Source: Caballeronia sp. SBC1
GTDB taxonomy: Bacteria > Pseudomonadota > Gammaproteobacteria > Burkholderiales > Burkholderiaceae
Assembly: GCF_011493005.1 (NCBI RefSeq)
Contig: NZ_CP049157.1
Location: forward strand, 310,001 to 374,000
Reading direction: 5' to 3'
DNA length: 64,000 nucleotides
Shown here: positions 16,638 through 26,265 of the stretch, one piece after another
Layout: each line of letters begins with the position of its first letter
Numbering within the stretch: the first letter of the stretch is position 1
Notes under the pieces: model-generated
Seen by the model: the letters and a program-made list of their open reading frames with translations, nothing else
What the model was told of the DNA's origin: nothing
Database searches by the model: none
Program-made: the position numbers and the translations under genes

Positions 16638-17972
16638 ATGCTCGCTCAACCACCCCGCCCCGGAGTCCCCGGCAACCCACTGATCAGATTCGCGATGGTC
16701 ACCGTTCTTACAGGGATTGGCGCCGGCCTGGGCGGCATGGCGTTGGCGCTGCTGCTGCATTTCATTCAGCACGTCGCTTACGGCTACAGCATCACGCAAC
16801 TGGTCGGACACGAGAGTTTCTACGAGGGCGTCGTGGCGGCATCGGCTGGCCGCCGGGTCGCCGTGCTGGTGCTCTGCGGTCTCGTTGCAGGCTGCGGCTG
16901 GTTCGTCATCTATCGTTATGGGCGGCCGCTGGTCAGCATCAAGAAGGCCGTGTCATCCGACGACCCGCGCATGCCTCCCGTCACCACGACCGCGCATGCG
17001 CTGCTTCAGATCATCACCGTTGCACTGGGCTCGCCGCTTGGCCGTGAGGTTGCGCCTCGCGAGATCGGCTCCTTGCTTGCAGGATGGCTGTCGCACTACG
17101 CCGGCCTCACCGTCGAGCAAACCCGCTTGATGGTGGCGTGTGGCGCAGGCGCCGGGCTCGCTGCCGTGTACAACGTTCCGTTTGGCGGAGCGATCTTTGT
17201 TCTCGAAGTATTGCTCCGGTCGTTCGAGCTGCGTGTCGTGATTCCCGCGCTGGTCACCTCGGTCATCGCGGCTGTGGTCGCGTGGCTCGGCCTCGGCGAC
17301 GAATCGCAATACGTCGTGCCGCACTTCGGCTTGAGCGCGAACCTCGTGACGTGGTCCATTGTCACGGGTCCCGTATTTGGCGTGGCCGCGTTCGCGTTCG
17401 TCCAGTTGACGACGAAGGCCCGCGCGGCCGCACCGAAGGGATGGACGCTGCCGCTTTTCTCGCTCGTCAACTTCCTGATCATCGGCTTGTTCGCGGTGTC
17501 GTTCCCGCAGATCCTCGGCAACGGCAAGACACCTGCGCAGCTGGGCTTCAGCAATGAGCTGACCATCGGCCTTGCAGCCACGCTGCTGGTCATCAAGGTC
17601 GCCATAACCACCAGCAGTTTGCGCGCGGGCGCCCAAGGCGGCCTGCTCACTCCCGGCATGTCTAACGGCGCGCTGCTCGCTATCGTGCTGGGCGGAGTCT
17701 GGACGTTGATATGGCCGGGTACGCCCATGGGTGCTTTTGCGATTGTCGGGGCCACGGCCTTTCTCGCTTCATCGATGAAAATGCCGGTCACCGCGCTCGT
17801 CCTCATGGTCGAATTCACGCGTGTGGATCACGACTTCATTGTGCCGATGTTGTGCGCGGTCGCCGGATCGATTGCGACCAATCGCTTGCTTGAACTCGGG
17901 ATGCAAGCGCAGCAGGCGCGATCTTCAAACGCGAGCTCCGAGCTCAAAGGCGGCGCCATATCACGAGGCTGA
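16638..17972 (+). CDS. ClC-family chloride channel/transporter
   Basis: 444 residues with about ten hydrophobic segments. ClC signatures: 'GSPLGREVAPREIGSLLAGWL' (position of the GKEGP loop), 'VACGAGAGLAAVYNVPFGGAIFVLEVLL' (the GxFxP-like loop with Pro-Phe-Gly), and 'GAQGGLLTPGMSNGALLA' (third selectivity loop). The usual first-loop GSGIP is replaced by 'SSDDPRMP'. There is no C-terminal CBS pair, so it is the short bacterial form. Such proteins exchange Cl-/H+ or fluoride; which one is not decidable here, and no fluoride riboswitch was seen in the 199-bp upstream gap. The gene is followed by a possible small RNA. Confidence 0.9.
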   Translation: MLAQPPRPGVPGNPLIRFAMVTVLTGIGAGLGGMALALLLHFIQHVAYGYSITQLVGHESFYEGVVAASAGRRVAVLVLCGLVAGCGWFVIYRYGRPLVSIKKAVSSDDPRMPPVTTTAHALLQIITVALGSPLGREVAPREIGSLLAGWLSHYAGLTVEQTRLMVACGAGAGLAAVYNVPFGGAIFVLEVLLRSFELRVVIPALVTSVIAAVVAWLGLGDESQYVVPHFGLSANLVTWSIVTGPVFGVAAFAFVQLTTKARAAAPKGWTLPLFSLVNFLIIGLFAVSFPQILGNGKTPAQLGFSNELTIGLAATLLVIKVAITTSSLRAGAQGGLLTPGMSNGALLAIVLGGVWTLIWPGTPMGAFAIVGATAFLASSMKMPVTALVLMVEFTRVDHDFIVPMLCAVAGSIATNRLLELGMQAQQARSSNASSELKGGAISRG

Positions 17973-18116
17973 AGCGGTTCGCCCGTGGATGACCAGCGCC
18001 CTGGCAACTCCGTCGGGTGAGTCACCTCGCGGCGCGTGCGGTGGCGGATCAGTTCACGGCAACTGAAACCATTGATCCGTTGATCACCCGGTCTGTCGTG
18101 GTCCGCGAAGCGCAGG

Positions 18117-18146
18117 TTGTTATTTAAAACTGTTCCCGATTTATAC
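18117..18146 (+). promoter_or_regulatory. Possible sigma-70 promoter for a small RNA
   Basis: TTGTTA (18117-18122) and TTATAC (18141-18146) are separated by 18 bp, a reasonable -35/-10 pair. Transcription would start near 18153 and run to the intrinsic terminator at 18302-18335. It lies 145 bp after the ClC stop, with no coding frame in between. Confidence 0.35.
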
Positions 18147-18152
18147 CAATCC

Positions 18153-18335
18153 TTAAGCACGTTCCCGGGCACGGCCTCCGGGAAAGGTCCGTAAGGAGCC
18201 GATATATGGGGAAAGACCTGTTTCAAACGAAAACGCCTATGCTAGGTCTCGTCCTCGCCGGGTCCCCCTCGTCCTGGCGGGCGACGCTCCGTAAGCTTTA
18301 ACCCGCGCCTTCGAGAGGGGCGCGGGCTTTTTTTT
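18153..18335 (+). ncRNA. Candidate small RNA, about 180 nt
   Basis: No open frame with a ribosome site lies between the ClC gene and the intrinsic terminator 330 bp downstream, yet that terminator is strong and points rightward while the next gene is leftward. Inside there are nested helices: AGACCT (18214-18219) can pair with AGGTCT (18244-18249), and a GGCCTCC/GGAGCC helix lies upstream. Alternatively it is simply a long 3' UTR of the ClC gene. The match to a known RNA family could not be tested. Confidence 0.4.
18302..18335 (+). terminator. Rho-independent terminator
   Basis: CCCGCGCC (18302-18309) pairs perfectly with GGCGCGGG (18319-18326) and is followed after one C by eight T residues. 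The T-tract is on the rightward strand only, so it ends a rightward transcript just before the leftward MFS gene's stop (18353). Confidence 0.85.
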
Positions 18336-18352
18336 GTATGTCGTCCGCGCGA

Positions 18353-19714
18353 CTAGTGCGAAACCGTTCCTATGTCGCTGACCTTGACGCTTGCGGATCT
18401 TGGTTGAAAGGCTTGTTTGATCAGTAGTGCAATGCATGCGACCGCGCCGGGCACTGCCACTACAGCGAAGATGTTTTCAAAACTGAAGTGCTGCCGGGTC
18501 AGCTCGGCGACCAGGAACGAACCCGCTATGCCGCCGAACCGGCCAATGCCCAGCATCCATGCAACGCCGGTGCCGCGCCCCTGGGTTGGATAGAACGCGG
18601 CCGCTAGCGCGGGCATGGACGACTGTGCCGTGTTCATCAATACGCCTGCCGCAAAGACGACGACGATCAGCAGGCTGATATTGCCGACCGCGTGACCAAT
18701 GCAATACACGCTGATCGCGGTCAATGCGTAGCATGCTCCAATGATGCGGTTCGGATTGAACCTGTCCATCAGGACGCCGCACAGCACGGCGCCCACGCCG
18801 CCCAGCGGGAACAGCGCAGAAATCAGCGTGGCGCGCTGCGCGCTCAGACCCGCCTCTTTAAGCAGAATCGGCATCCAGTTGATCGATGCGTAGAAGATGA
18901 CGAGTCCCATGAAATAGGTCAGCCAAAGCATCACCGACCCAACGATGTACTCCCGCGACAGCACCAGCCGGATACCGCTTTTTCCCGGCACGGCCTGAGC
19001 CTGTTCCGTCATGACGAACGACGTGGCGTTAGCGGCGCTGCGACCAATGCGGCTAAGCGTTGCGCGAATCTTGTCGACGGCATGCGCATGCGCAACCCGG
19101 TAACGCACCGACTCCGGAAGCGCGATGAGCAGCAAGACTGCCAGCAAAAGCGGAGTCGCGCCGCCGAGCATCAGAACGCTACGCCATCCGAAAGCGGGAA
19201 TCATCCACGCCGCGAGAAAACCGCCGAACGCAGCGCCTAGCGGGAAACCGCAGAACATCAGGTTGATCAGGGTTGCGCGTCGGCGATCCGGACAGAACTC
19301 GCTCATGATCGTCACTGCATTAGGCATGGCTGCGCCTAGTCCGAGTCCCGTGATGAAGCGCAATATTGTCAAATGGGTGAGGTCGCCGGAGAAAGCGGAA
19401 GCCAGGCAAGCAACGCCGAAGATCACGACCGATGCAATCAGAAGCACCCGCCGTCCCAGGCGGTCGGAAAGCGGACCGGCGAGGAGCGCACCGAACGCCA
19501 GCCCGAACAACGCGGCGCTCAGGACCGGAGCAAGTGCAGGCCTGCTGATATTCCACTCGGTGATCAGGGACGGCGCGATAAACCCGATAGCCGCTGTGTC
19601 GAATCCATCCAGCAGGACAATGACAAAGCACATTCCAAAGATCAGCCATTGAAACCCGCCGAACGGGTGTTCATTAATGAAGGTCTGAACGTCGACTGAC
19701 GGACTGCTGCTCAT
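18353..19714 (-). CDS. MFS aromatic-acid:H+ symporter (AAHS family)
   Basis: 453 residues, twelve predicted helices. Family marks: 'FQWLIFGMCFVIVLLDGFDTAAIGFIAPSLITEW' with the DGFD motif of aromatic-acid symporters in helix 1, 'GPLSDRLGRRVLLIASVVIFG' in loop 2-3, and 'RFITGLGLGAAMPNAVTIMSEFCPDRRRATLINLMFCGFPLG'. Known members (PcaK, BenK) import benzoates, hydroxybenzoates or related acids. No aromatic catabolic gene is adjacent, so the substrate is open. AGGA six bases before the ATG supports the start. Likely monocistronic. Confidence 0.92.
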   Translation of the reverse strand: MSSSPSVDVQTFINEHPFGGFQWLIFGMCFVIVLLDGFDTAAIGFIAPSLITEWNISRPALAPVLSAALFGLAFGALLAGPLSDRLGRRVLLIASVVIFGVACLASAFSGDLTHLTILRFITGLGLGAAMPNAVTIMSEFCPDRRRATLINLMFCGFPLGAAFGGFLAAWMIPAFGWRSVLMLGGATPLLLAVLLLIALPESVRYRVAHAHAVDKIRATLSRIGRSAANATSFVMTEQAQAVPGKSGIRLVLSREYIVGSVMLWLTYFMGLVIFYASINWMPILLKEAGLSAQRATLISALFPLGGVGAVLCGVLMDRFNPNRIIGACYALTAISVYCIGHAVGNISLLIVVVFAAGVLMNTAQSSMPALAAAFYPTQGRGTGVAWMLGIGRFGGIAGSFLVAELTRQHFSFENIFAVVAVPGAVACIALLIKQAFQPRSASVKVSDIGTVSH

Positions 19715-20270
19715 GTCTCTTCCTTATATTTTTGTTACGTCGTCACCGGGCGTGCTGTACGACACGGGGTTGCTGACTGCTTGACCGCTTAGCGCACAAA
19801 AAGGGGCGGTGCTGACAAAAATTCGCTAAAGGACAAACCCGCAGGCATGCCGCTGACCTGTCGATTTTCCCAGTTTATACATATCGCGCTTCTGCGGCGG
19901 GGATACTAGTGGCGGGTCATTAGCGTCGACTATGCGGGGCAACCCGTAGGTTCGGGAGGGCGTGTCCGCAGTATCGCCTTTGATCCGCTTGGGACAACGC
20001 TTCTTAAGCACTATCCGGGATTTGTATAGTGGATATCGCCGAGTGCGGTGCAGGTTTGCTGGGGGTGAGCATTGGTTGACAGCCGCTAGAGGCGCCTTGA
20101 GAAAGTCAGTAAATATGAGACCCTTGGATAAGCGGATTAGATCAACTTCGCCAACGATCGCTAACGCATGTTTTGGGCTAACGCAAAGCCCCGGACAGCA
20201 GCCTTAGATGAAGTGGCGAGCAGCAGCCCGCCACTCCGGCGACTCGATCAGATTCATTTCACAATGAGCG
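19715..20270. other. Intergenic region, 556 bp
   Basis: Between two leftward genes (MFS permease and NHL protein). It should contain the MFS promoter. I see no T-tailed hairpin after the NHL stop and no coding frame with support. Confidence 0.4.
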
Positions 20271-21425
20271 TCACGCGTGCAACACCAGCTTCTGTACGCG
20301 CCAGTTCAGCAGTTCGGCAACAAACAGCACGTTCTCCGATGGACAAGCCATCTGATGGATCCAGCCGAACTGCTTCAGTTGCTTACCTGATTCGCCGAGT
20401 ACCCCCAACACCTCGCCCTCAAGCGACAGCTTATAGATGCGCCCAGGGAAAGCATCGGAGCTGTACAGCACCTGGTTGGGTCCCGGCGAGATGCAGATGG
20501 CCCACGGCGAGCCGGGTGCAAACGTGCCGGCGGCTATGGCTGCCTCATCTGGCGCATAACCAATTGCGGGCCGCGCACCGGGAGGCACGGGCACGTCGAT
20601 AGTGAACTGGCGCTGGAAATTGCCTTCGCCGTCGAACACCTGGATGCGACGGTTGCTTCGGTCGGCTACATAGACACTACCGTTAGCGTCAAGCGCAATG
20701 CTATGCGGCGTGTGGAACTGTCCGGGCCCGGTGCCGCGCTCGCCCCATGACTTCAGCCAGTTACCGTTCTTGTCGACCTTGGCCACGCGCGAGTTGATAT
20801 ACCCGTCGCTGATATAGCTGTTGCCGGCGGCGTCCCAGGCCACGTCGGTTACCTGGCGAAAGCGGCCCGGCTCGGCAGGAAGCGGCGGATTCGGATGCTT
20901 GAGCGGACCGGTTTCCTCATCGGCGGCCTCTTGCTTGCGGCCGAATACCATCGCTACGCGGCCGTCGGGCGTGAACTTGATTACCATGTCCGAGCCCTTG
21001 TCCGTCACCCAGATATTGTCCTCGCGATCCACCTTGACCATGTGCGCGAAAGACCAGGCATAGAGGTTGTGGCCGATCTCGCGCACGAACCGGCCGTCGG
21101 GTGCGAACTCAAGCAACTGAGCCGCCGCCGCACCGTAAGCCGGGCCGCTCGTATTGCCTCGCGACAGCACGAAGATATGGCCTTTGGAGTTCAACGCGAC
21201 GCCCGAACATTCGCCGAAGTAAGTATCGCGCGGTAAATGCAATGGATTAGGGACCGAGTCGTAGGCGATGGTCCGGGTCGCGCCCGTGTCGGCGTAGGCG
21301 GAATGCGGTAGCAAGGCGAGTGCCGCGGCGCCCTCGGCTGCGAGGGCCAGGAAACGACGGCGGGTAAGCACGCGGGTGGCTGGATCCCCACAGCATGGGC
21401 AGGATAGTGGATGTGCCTGGATCAT
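20271..21425 (-). CDS. Tat-exported NHL-repeat beta-propeller
   Basis: 384 residues; ATG with AAGGAG nine bases upstream. The N-terminus holds a Cys pair (SCPCCGD) then a twin-arginine signal, 'LTRRRFLALAAEGAAALALL', so export is probably folded via Tat. The mature protein is built of NHL blades: 'FGECSGVALNSKGHIFVLSRGN', 'VDREDNIWVTDKGSDMVIKFTPDGRV', 'VAWDAAGNSYISDGYINSRVAKVDKNG', 'SIALDANGSVYVADRSNRRIQVFDGEG'. It resembles peptidyl-alpha-hydroxyglycine lyase-like propellers. The enzymatic role is not proven; it could be a binding scaffold. It is not part of an operon with identified enzymes. Confidence 0.82.
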   Translation of the reverse strand: MIQAHPLSCPCCGDPATRVLTRRRFLALAAEGAAALALLPHSAYADTGATRTIAYDSVPNPLHLPRDTYFGECSGVALNSKGHIFVLSRGNTSGPAYGAAAAQLLEFAPDGRFVREIGHNLYAWSFAHMVKVDREDNIWVTDKGSDMVIKFTPDGRVAMVFGRKQEAADEETGPLKHPNPPLPAEPGRFRQVTDVAWDAAGNSYISDGYINSRVAKVDKNGNWLKSWGERGTGPGQFHTPHSIALDANGSVYVADRSNRRIQVFDGEGNFQRQFTIDVPVPPGARPAIGYAPDEAAIAAGTFAPGSPWAICISPGPNQVLYSSDAFPGRIYKLSLEGEVLGVLGESGKQLKQFGWIHQMACPSENVLFVAELLNWRVQKLVLHA

Positions 21426-21982
21426 TGAATCTCACTCCTTGTTGTTCTAGACCATGGCGCTGGACGCCATGTTTATTGAACGGGACCCGAAGGCGAAGTT
21501 ATGCCTGTTGTGAACCTTCCGGTCGTCTCCTGCGCCGCCGCATAGTCTCCTGGTCATCTGAGCGCGCCAGCGTGGATTTCACTATAGTGCACATCATGAA
21601 GGGCAGATGCAGAGTTCGCGTCCGCTTGACCTGGGGATTTCAAACCCGCACCCGTTTGACTTGGTTTTGCTTTCGGCCGCGTTTTTAGCTGCCCTACCCG
21701 ACTCGACTCTCTTCCGATGTAAAAGCCCTACGTTGCGTCATGCGTACGGGTGAATATCGACATGGTTGAAGCAGGCGATGTCGATTTCTCGAGGCGTCGT
21801 TCGTCATGTATGTAGCCCCATGCCGCTGTGGACCATGCTCGACCTGACACCCGGCGGGCGCGGGTCGGACTGGTATCCGAAATTGGAATGCGCCGTGATG
21901 CGCGCTTGACCCGCGCACTTGACCCGCGCACTCGAACCGGCATGACTTCGATTACCATGCCGCCACTCTTTCCTTTCAATAA
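21426..21982. other. Divergent intergenic region, 557 bp, with a short duplication
   Basis: Lies between the leftward NHL gene and the rightward Bcr/CflA gene. Around 21904-21930 a 13-bp word (CTTGACCCGCGCA) is present twice in direct succession, followed by a partial third copy. CGCTTGACC also appears near 21620. No protein frame with support and no T-tailed hairpin. Confidence 0.5.
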
Positions 21983-23191
21983 ATGATGACACGACGATTT
22001 CTTCAACTTGCCATTGTGCTGGGCCTGATTACCGCCGTGGGCCCCTTTGCCATCGACATGTACCTGCCCGCCCTGCCTTCCATTGGAGGGGCGCTGCACG
22101 CCACCCCGGCCGAGGTGCAGATGAGCCTGATGGTGTTTTTTATCACGCTCGGGGTTTGCCAGCTCGTCTACGGGCCGCTTTCGGATATCTTCGGCCGCAA
22201 GATGCCGATCTACGTCGGTCTGACGATTTTTACTATCGGCAGTGTGGGCTGCGCCTTTGCGCCGGACGTGCACGTCCTGATCGGTTTTCGTGTGCTCCAG
22301 GCGTTGGGCGCGTGTGCCGGCATGGTCGTTCCGCGCGCCATCGTGCGGGACCTTTACACCGGTCACGATGCTACCCGGCTCATGTCGCTGCTGATGCTTG
22401 TCGTGAGCGTTTCTCCACTCTTGGCGCCGCTGACCGGCAGCTTCATCATTGCGGCGTTCGGCTGGCGCGGTGTCTTCTGGGCGCTGACTGTAGCCGGCGG
22501 CCTTGCCCTCGTGCTCGCGGTTACGCAGTTGCAGGAGACGCGGGAAATCCATCATCGCGCTGGCAGCTCGTGGGCGAGCGCATTCGCGGGTTATCGAAAA
22601 TTACTTAGTGATCCGATGTTTCTTGGTCTGACGTTTGTCGGTGCGTTCGGCGTCTCGTCGTTTTTTATCTACCTGGCAAGCGCCTCGTTCGTGATCATCA
22701 ACCACTATGGTTTGTCGCCCACGTTGTTCAGCCTGTGCTTCGCGCTTAACGCAGCGGCGTTTTTCGGCTTCAGCCAGTTGACTGCGCGCCTCACTGCCAA
22801 GTACGGTCTGCCGCGCGTCATTCGCGTGGCGGTTACCGGCTTCGCAATTTCGATGAGCATCGTAGCGGTGCTGTTTTTGGCGGGCGCCGATAGCCTCGCG
22901 CTAATGATGGTTTTCCTGTTTATCGGATATGGCTTCCTGGGGCTTGTCTTGCCGACTTCAGCGGTTTTGTCGCTTGAAAGTCATGGGGCAATTGCGGGTA
23001 CGGCTTCGGCGCTGATGGGCGCATTGCAGTTTGTCGTGGGCGCTGCGGTGATGGCCGTGTCCGGCTTGTTCGCCGATGGCGCGCCCAAGCCGATGGTGGT
23101 CGCAATCGCACTCTCCTCGCTGGTGGCGTTTGGCATCGCCCGCCTCACGCTGCGCACCGAAAACGCACAGTTGCCGGCGGCGGCAGAGTAA
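21983..23191 (+). CDS. Bcr/CflA-type MFS drug exporter
   Basis: 402 residues, twelve helices. 'AVGPFAIDMYLPALPSIGGALHATPAEVQMSLMVFFITLGVCQLVYGPLSDIFGRKMPIYVGLTIFTIGSVGCAFAPD' is the classic DHA1 Bcr/CflA opening, with the DMYLP motif in helix 1 and GPLSDxxGRK in loop 2-3; 'VLQALGACAGMVVPRAIVRDLY' is motif C-like. Members export chloramphenicol, bicyclomycin and other compounds. Two adjacent ATGs (21983, 21986) are both possible and no good ribosome site precedes them. Confidence 0.88.
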   Translation: MMTRRFLQLAIVLGLITAVGPFAIDMYLPALPSIGGALHATPAEVQMSLMVFFITLGVCQLVYGPLSDIFGRKMPIYVGLTIFTIGSVGCAFAPDVHVLIGFRVLQALGACAGMVVPRAIVRDLYTGHDATRLMSLLMLVVSVSPLLAPLTGSFIIAAFGWRGVFWALTVAGGLALVLAVTQLQETREIHHRAGSSWASAFAGYRKLLSDPMFLGLTFVGAFGVSSFFIYLASASFVIINHYGLSPTLFSLCFALNAAAFFGFSQLTARLTAKYGLPRVIRVAVTGFAISMSIVAVLFLAGADSLALMMVFLFIGYGFLGLVLPTSAVLSLESHGAIAGTASALMGALQFVVGAAVMAVSGLFADGAPKPMVVAIALSSLVAFGIARLTLRTENAQLPAAAE

Positions 23192-23294
23192 AGAACCTGC
23201 AACGCATTGAGTGGCGACCAGGGTCCCGTTGCCCCTTAATGCACTTGCATAAGACAAGCTGTGAGGGTCTTAGGCGCGCCTTGCGAATCGACTT

Positions 23295-23753
23295 TCAATG
23301 GGCCTTACAAAGAATCGCCGTCATTACGGGCGTGACTTCGTGAACAATAGCGTCGCTGCCTATTTGACTCAGGCGCTGCCTGACGTCGTCCGACGCGCCT
23401 GTCACCACTACACCGTATGCCCAGTCCGCGACAGGATCGCCCTTGCCCGGCTTGAAGAGCGGATCGTCCTTCTCATAGCCGAGCACCACGAAGACCGGGA
23501 AATCGAATGCCGTCAGCTTCACACCCCGGGCCGGTCGGAATGCGTTGATTGAATTCTTCTCGACATGCATGGGCTTGGACTGTATCTCGCCACTCTGCAT
23601 CAGTGCGCTGATGAACACGTGGCCCGTCGATTTGCAATCGAGCTGTTCTTCTATCGCACTTGCATGTGCGGGTGTCGACAACAACCCGAAGGGCGCGAGC
23701 GCGACCACGGCGACAACCCGAATAAGCTTAGTGACCTGTCTGACGACCCGCAT
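23295..23753 (-). CDS. Exported hypothetical protein
   Basis: 152 residues from the ATG at 23753 (GAGG six bases upstream; an ATG eight codons earlier lacks one). Basic start and hydrophobic core 'VVAVVALAPFGLLSTPAHA' form a signal peptide. The mature part has 'LDCKSTGHVFISALMQSGEIQSKPMHVEKNSINAFRP' and 'YGVVVTGASDDVRQRLSQIGSDAIVHEVTPVMTAILCKAH', with two Cys near the ends that may pair. No family recognised. Confidence 0.72.
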   Translation of the reverse strand: MRVVRQVTKLIRVVAVVALAPFGLLSTPAHASAIEEQLDCKSTGHVFISALMQSGEIQSKPMHVEKNSINAFRPARGVKLTAFDFPVFVVLGYEKDDPLFKPGKGDPVADWAYGVVVTGASDDVRQRLSQIGSDAIVHEVTPVMTAILCKAH

Positions 23754-24662
23754 GGTTGGCCTCTGTTTTCTCGACATTGCATCAGCCGCGGCAAACTTTC
23801 TAGTCGCGGAGTTTCACTCTACCTGCACAGGCAAATTGTTGCCGGATTGCCGGTCGCCCTTAGCCGGCCTCTGCAAAATAATCGCGGCTCGCTAGCAGGA
23901 ATGTGAGCGGGCGCTCGGCTCGCAGTCCATGAAACCGCGGCATCAACACGTCCAAACCTGGGCTTGCAGAGTTACCCCCATTGCGGGCGCTATTGCTTGG
24001 CGTGTCCGTTCTCTTTCGAACTTTCAAGAATTCTTAACGATGCCATTTCGAGGTTTTCCACTAACTCCGACTCGTCGCCCTGTACCTTTGTCACTCGTCA
24101 CAAATGTGCCTTTACATTTTCGATTTTGTTCACTAGCATTCGAATTCGAACATTATCGGTTCCATAGATTTTCTTAATTGACATGAACGAATGACATGAA
24201 TCGAGGCGCAATGGCCGATCAGCAGGTAGCAACGTAAGATATTGGTCAAGGCGGCGACGTGTGCGATATCGCTGATATCTGACCCGACGGTGTTGTTTTA
24301 CGAACAAGGCAAGTTCGTTTTCCACTCATCTGTGACGTGCAGCGGACCGACCAGCGGCGGCTCGCGCGGGCCGAATGGGGGTATGGAGACCGCTGCCTGA
24401 AGACCCCGTTGCATAGGTAAAGCGACCGGCATTCAATGAAGTAGCGCCGTGATTTTGCGGATGAAACCACGCCGTCATTGCGCTATTGGCGGCCCGTACC
24501 CCAACCGCATCAAGCGGCTAGCCGGATATAACGCCGTAATAGAAACGTAATTTTGTAGAAGTGCCTGCCTCACCGAAGCCGCAGTCAAAACAAGAAGTCA
24601 GCAACGTCGCGAGGCATCATGCACGAAGCGGCGATCCATTTAAAAAACCAGTGGAGAAGACA
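23754..24662. other. Divergent intergenic region, 909 bp, upstream of glpK
   Basis: The longest non-coding stretch in the window. A small inverted repeat, ACGAAC (24300-24305) facing GTTCGT (24313-24318), lies about 345 bp before glpK; it shares the GTTCG/CGAAC halves of GlpR-type operators, but in the opposite order. I see no second gene; several short frames lack ribosome sites. glpK has GGAGAAG six bases before its ATG. Confidence 0.4.
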
Positions 24663-26162
24663 ATGCAGGAGCAATACATCCTCGCGCTCGACCAGGGCAC
24701 GACGAGTTCACGCGCAATGGTGTTCGATCGCCAGGGCAATGTAGTGTCGGTGGCGCAGAAGGAATTTGGCCAGATCTATCCACAACCGGGCTGGGTCGAG
24801 CATGACCCGCAGGAAATCTGGTCGACCCAGGCTGGCGTAGCCGCCGAAGCCGTCACCCGCGCGGGTCTGAACGGTGCATCCATAGCCGCTATTGGCATTA
24901 CCAACCAGCGCGAGACCACCATTGTCTGGGATCGCGAAACCGGCCAGCCGATCTATAACGCCATTGTGTGGCAAGACCGCCGCACCGCCGACTTCTGCGA
25001 CGAGTTGAAGGCGCAGGGCCTGGAAGAAAAGGTCCGTGCCAAGACGGGCTTGCCAATTGATTCGTACTTCTCCGCGACCAAGATCCGCTGGATCCTCGAC
25101 AACGTGGAAGGCGCTCGCGAGAAAGCGAAACAAGGACGCCTTGCATTCGGTACGGTCGATAGCTGGCTCGTATGGAATTTCACGAAACACGGTTTGCATA
25201 TCACCGACGTCACCAACGCGTCGCGCACCATGCTCTTCAATATCCACACGCTCAAGTGGGACGACGAACTGCTCGACGCGCTGGACATTCCGCGCAGCAT
25301 GCTGCCCGAAGTGCGCGCCTCGTCTGATGTGTACGGCCCGACCAAGACCACGGTATTCGCCTCGAAGATTCCGCTTGCCGGCATTGCAGGCGACCAGCAC
25401 GCCGCCCTCTTCGGCCAGATGTGCACGAAGTCCGGCATGGTGAAAAACACCTATGGCACCGGTTGTTTCCTCGTCATGAACACCGGCGACAAGCCGATCG
25501 AATCGCGCAACAACCTGGTTACCACTATTGCATGGCAGATCGGTGACCAGGTCAATTATGCGCTGGAAGGCAGCATCTTTATTGGCGGCGCGGTCGTGCA
25601 ATGGATTCGCGACGGCCTTGGTATCATCAAGAGTGCGAACGAAATCGAAGCTCTTGCGCGCAGCGTGGCGCATAGCGACGGCGTCTATATGGTGCCCGCT
25701 TTTGCAGGTCTGGGTGCGCCGCACTGGAATGCACGTGCACGCGGAACGTTGTTCGGCGTGACACGTGGCACGACCTCCGCCCACATTGCACGGGCGGCGC
25801 TGGAAAGTATCGCGTTTCAATCGATCGATGTATTGAAGGCCATGGAAGCCGACTCCGGCATCCGCATTGGCGAATTGCGCGTTGACGGCGGCGCGGTCGC
25901 CAACAACCTGCTGATGCAATTCCAGGCCGACATGCTGGGTGTGGACGTAGTCCGTCCGCAGATCAGCGAAACTACTGCGCTGGGCGCGGCGTATCTGGCC
26001 GGGCTGGCAGTCGGTTACTGGAAAGACGTGAATGAACTGCAAAGCCAATGGAAGCTGGACCGTCGTTTCTCGCCGGATATTGCGGCTGACGAGGTCAAGC
26101 GCCAGATGCACGGCTGGCAACGTGCGGTGAATGCCGCCAAGGCATGGGCCGACGCCACCTGA
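24663..26162 (+). CDS. glpK: Glycerol kinase
   Basis: 499 residues, the standard length. Phosphorylates glycerol with ATP to sn-glycerol 3-phosphate in the cytoplasm. FGGY-kinase marks: '[21 protein letters not shown]' (phosphate-binding loop), '[10 protein letters not shown]', '[19 protein letters not shown]', '[14 protein letters not shown]', '[16 protein letters not shown]' and '[20 protein letters not shown]' with the second ATP site. ATG at 24663 has GGAGAAG nearby; the longer frame upstream (from 24561) is not needed. glpF follows 103 bp downstream on the same strand, so the pair is a glycerol uptake unit, with phosphorylation trapping glycerol entering through GlpF. No glpD or glpR in the window. 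Confidence 0.97.
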   Translation: MQEQYILALDQGTTSSRAMVFDRQGNVVSVAQKEFGQIYPQPGWVEHDPQEIWSTQAGVAAEAVTRAGLNGASIAAIGITNQRETTIVWDRETGQPIYNAIVWQDRRTADFCDELKAQGLEEKVRAKTGLPIDSYFSATKIRWILDNVEGAREKAKQGRLAFGTVDSWLVWNFTKHGLHITDVTNASRTMLFNIHTLKWDDELLDALDIPRSMLPEVRASSDVYGPTKTTVFASKIPLAGIAGDQHAALFGQMCTKSGMVKNTYGTGCFLVMNTGDKPIESRNNLVTTIAWQIGDQVNYALEGSIFIGGAVVQWIRDGLGIIKSANEIEALARSVAHSDGVYMVPAFAGLGAPHWNARARGTLFGVTRGTTSAHIARAALESIAFQSIDVLKAMEADSGIRIGELRVDGGAVANNLLMQFQADMLGVDVVRPQISETTALGAAYLAGLAVGYWKDVNELQSQWKLDRRFSPDIAADEVKRQMHGWQRAVNAAKAWADAT

Positions 26163-26265
26163 GGTCAGGTTTAACTCACGTTGAACCTGCGTTCAACGTG
26201 AGCCTCGGTCACGTCAACTTGGCCTTCTTTGAGGCAACGCAGTTCTTCTTTTAGGAATCCTTTTC

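Noticed and set aside
24300..24318. GlpR operator before glpK
   Set aside because: The halves are CGAAC...GTTCG, opposite to the usual order, and 345 bp from the gene. Kept only as a remark in the intergenic entry.
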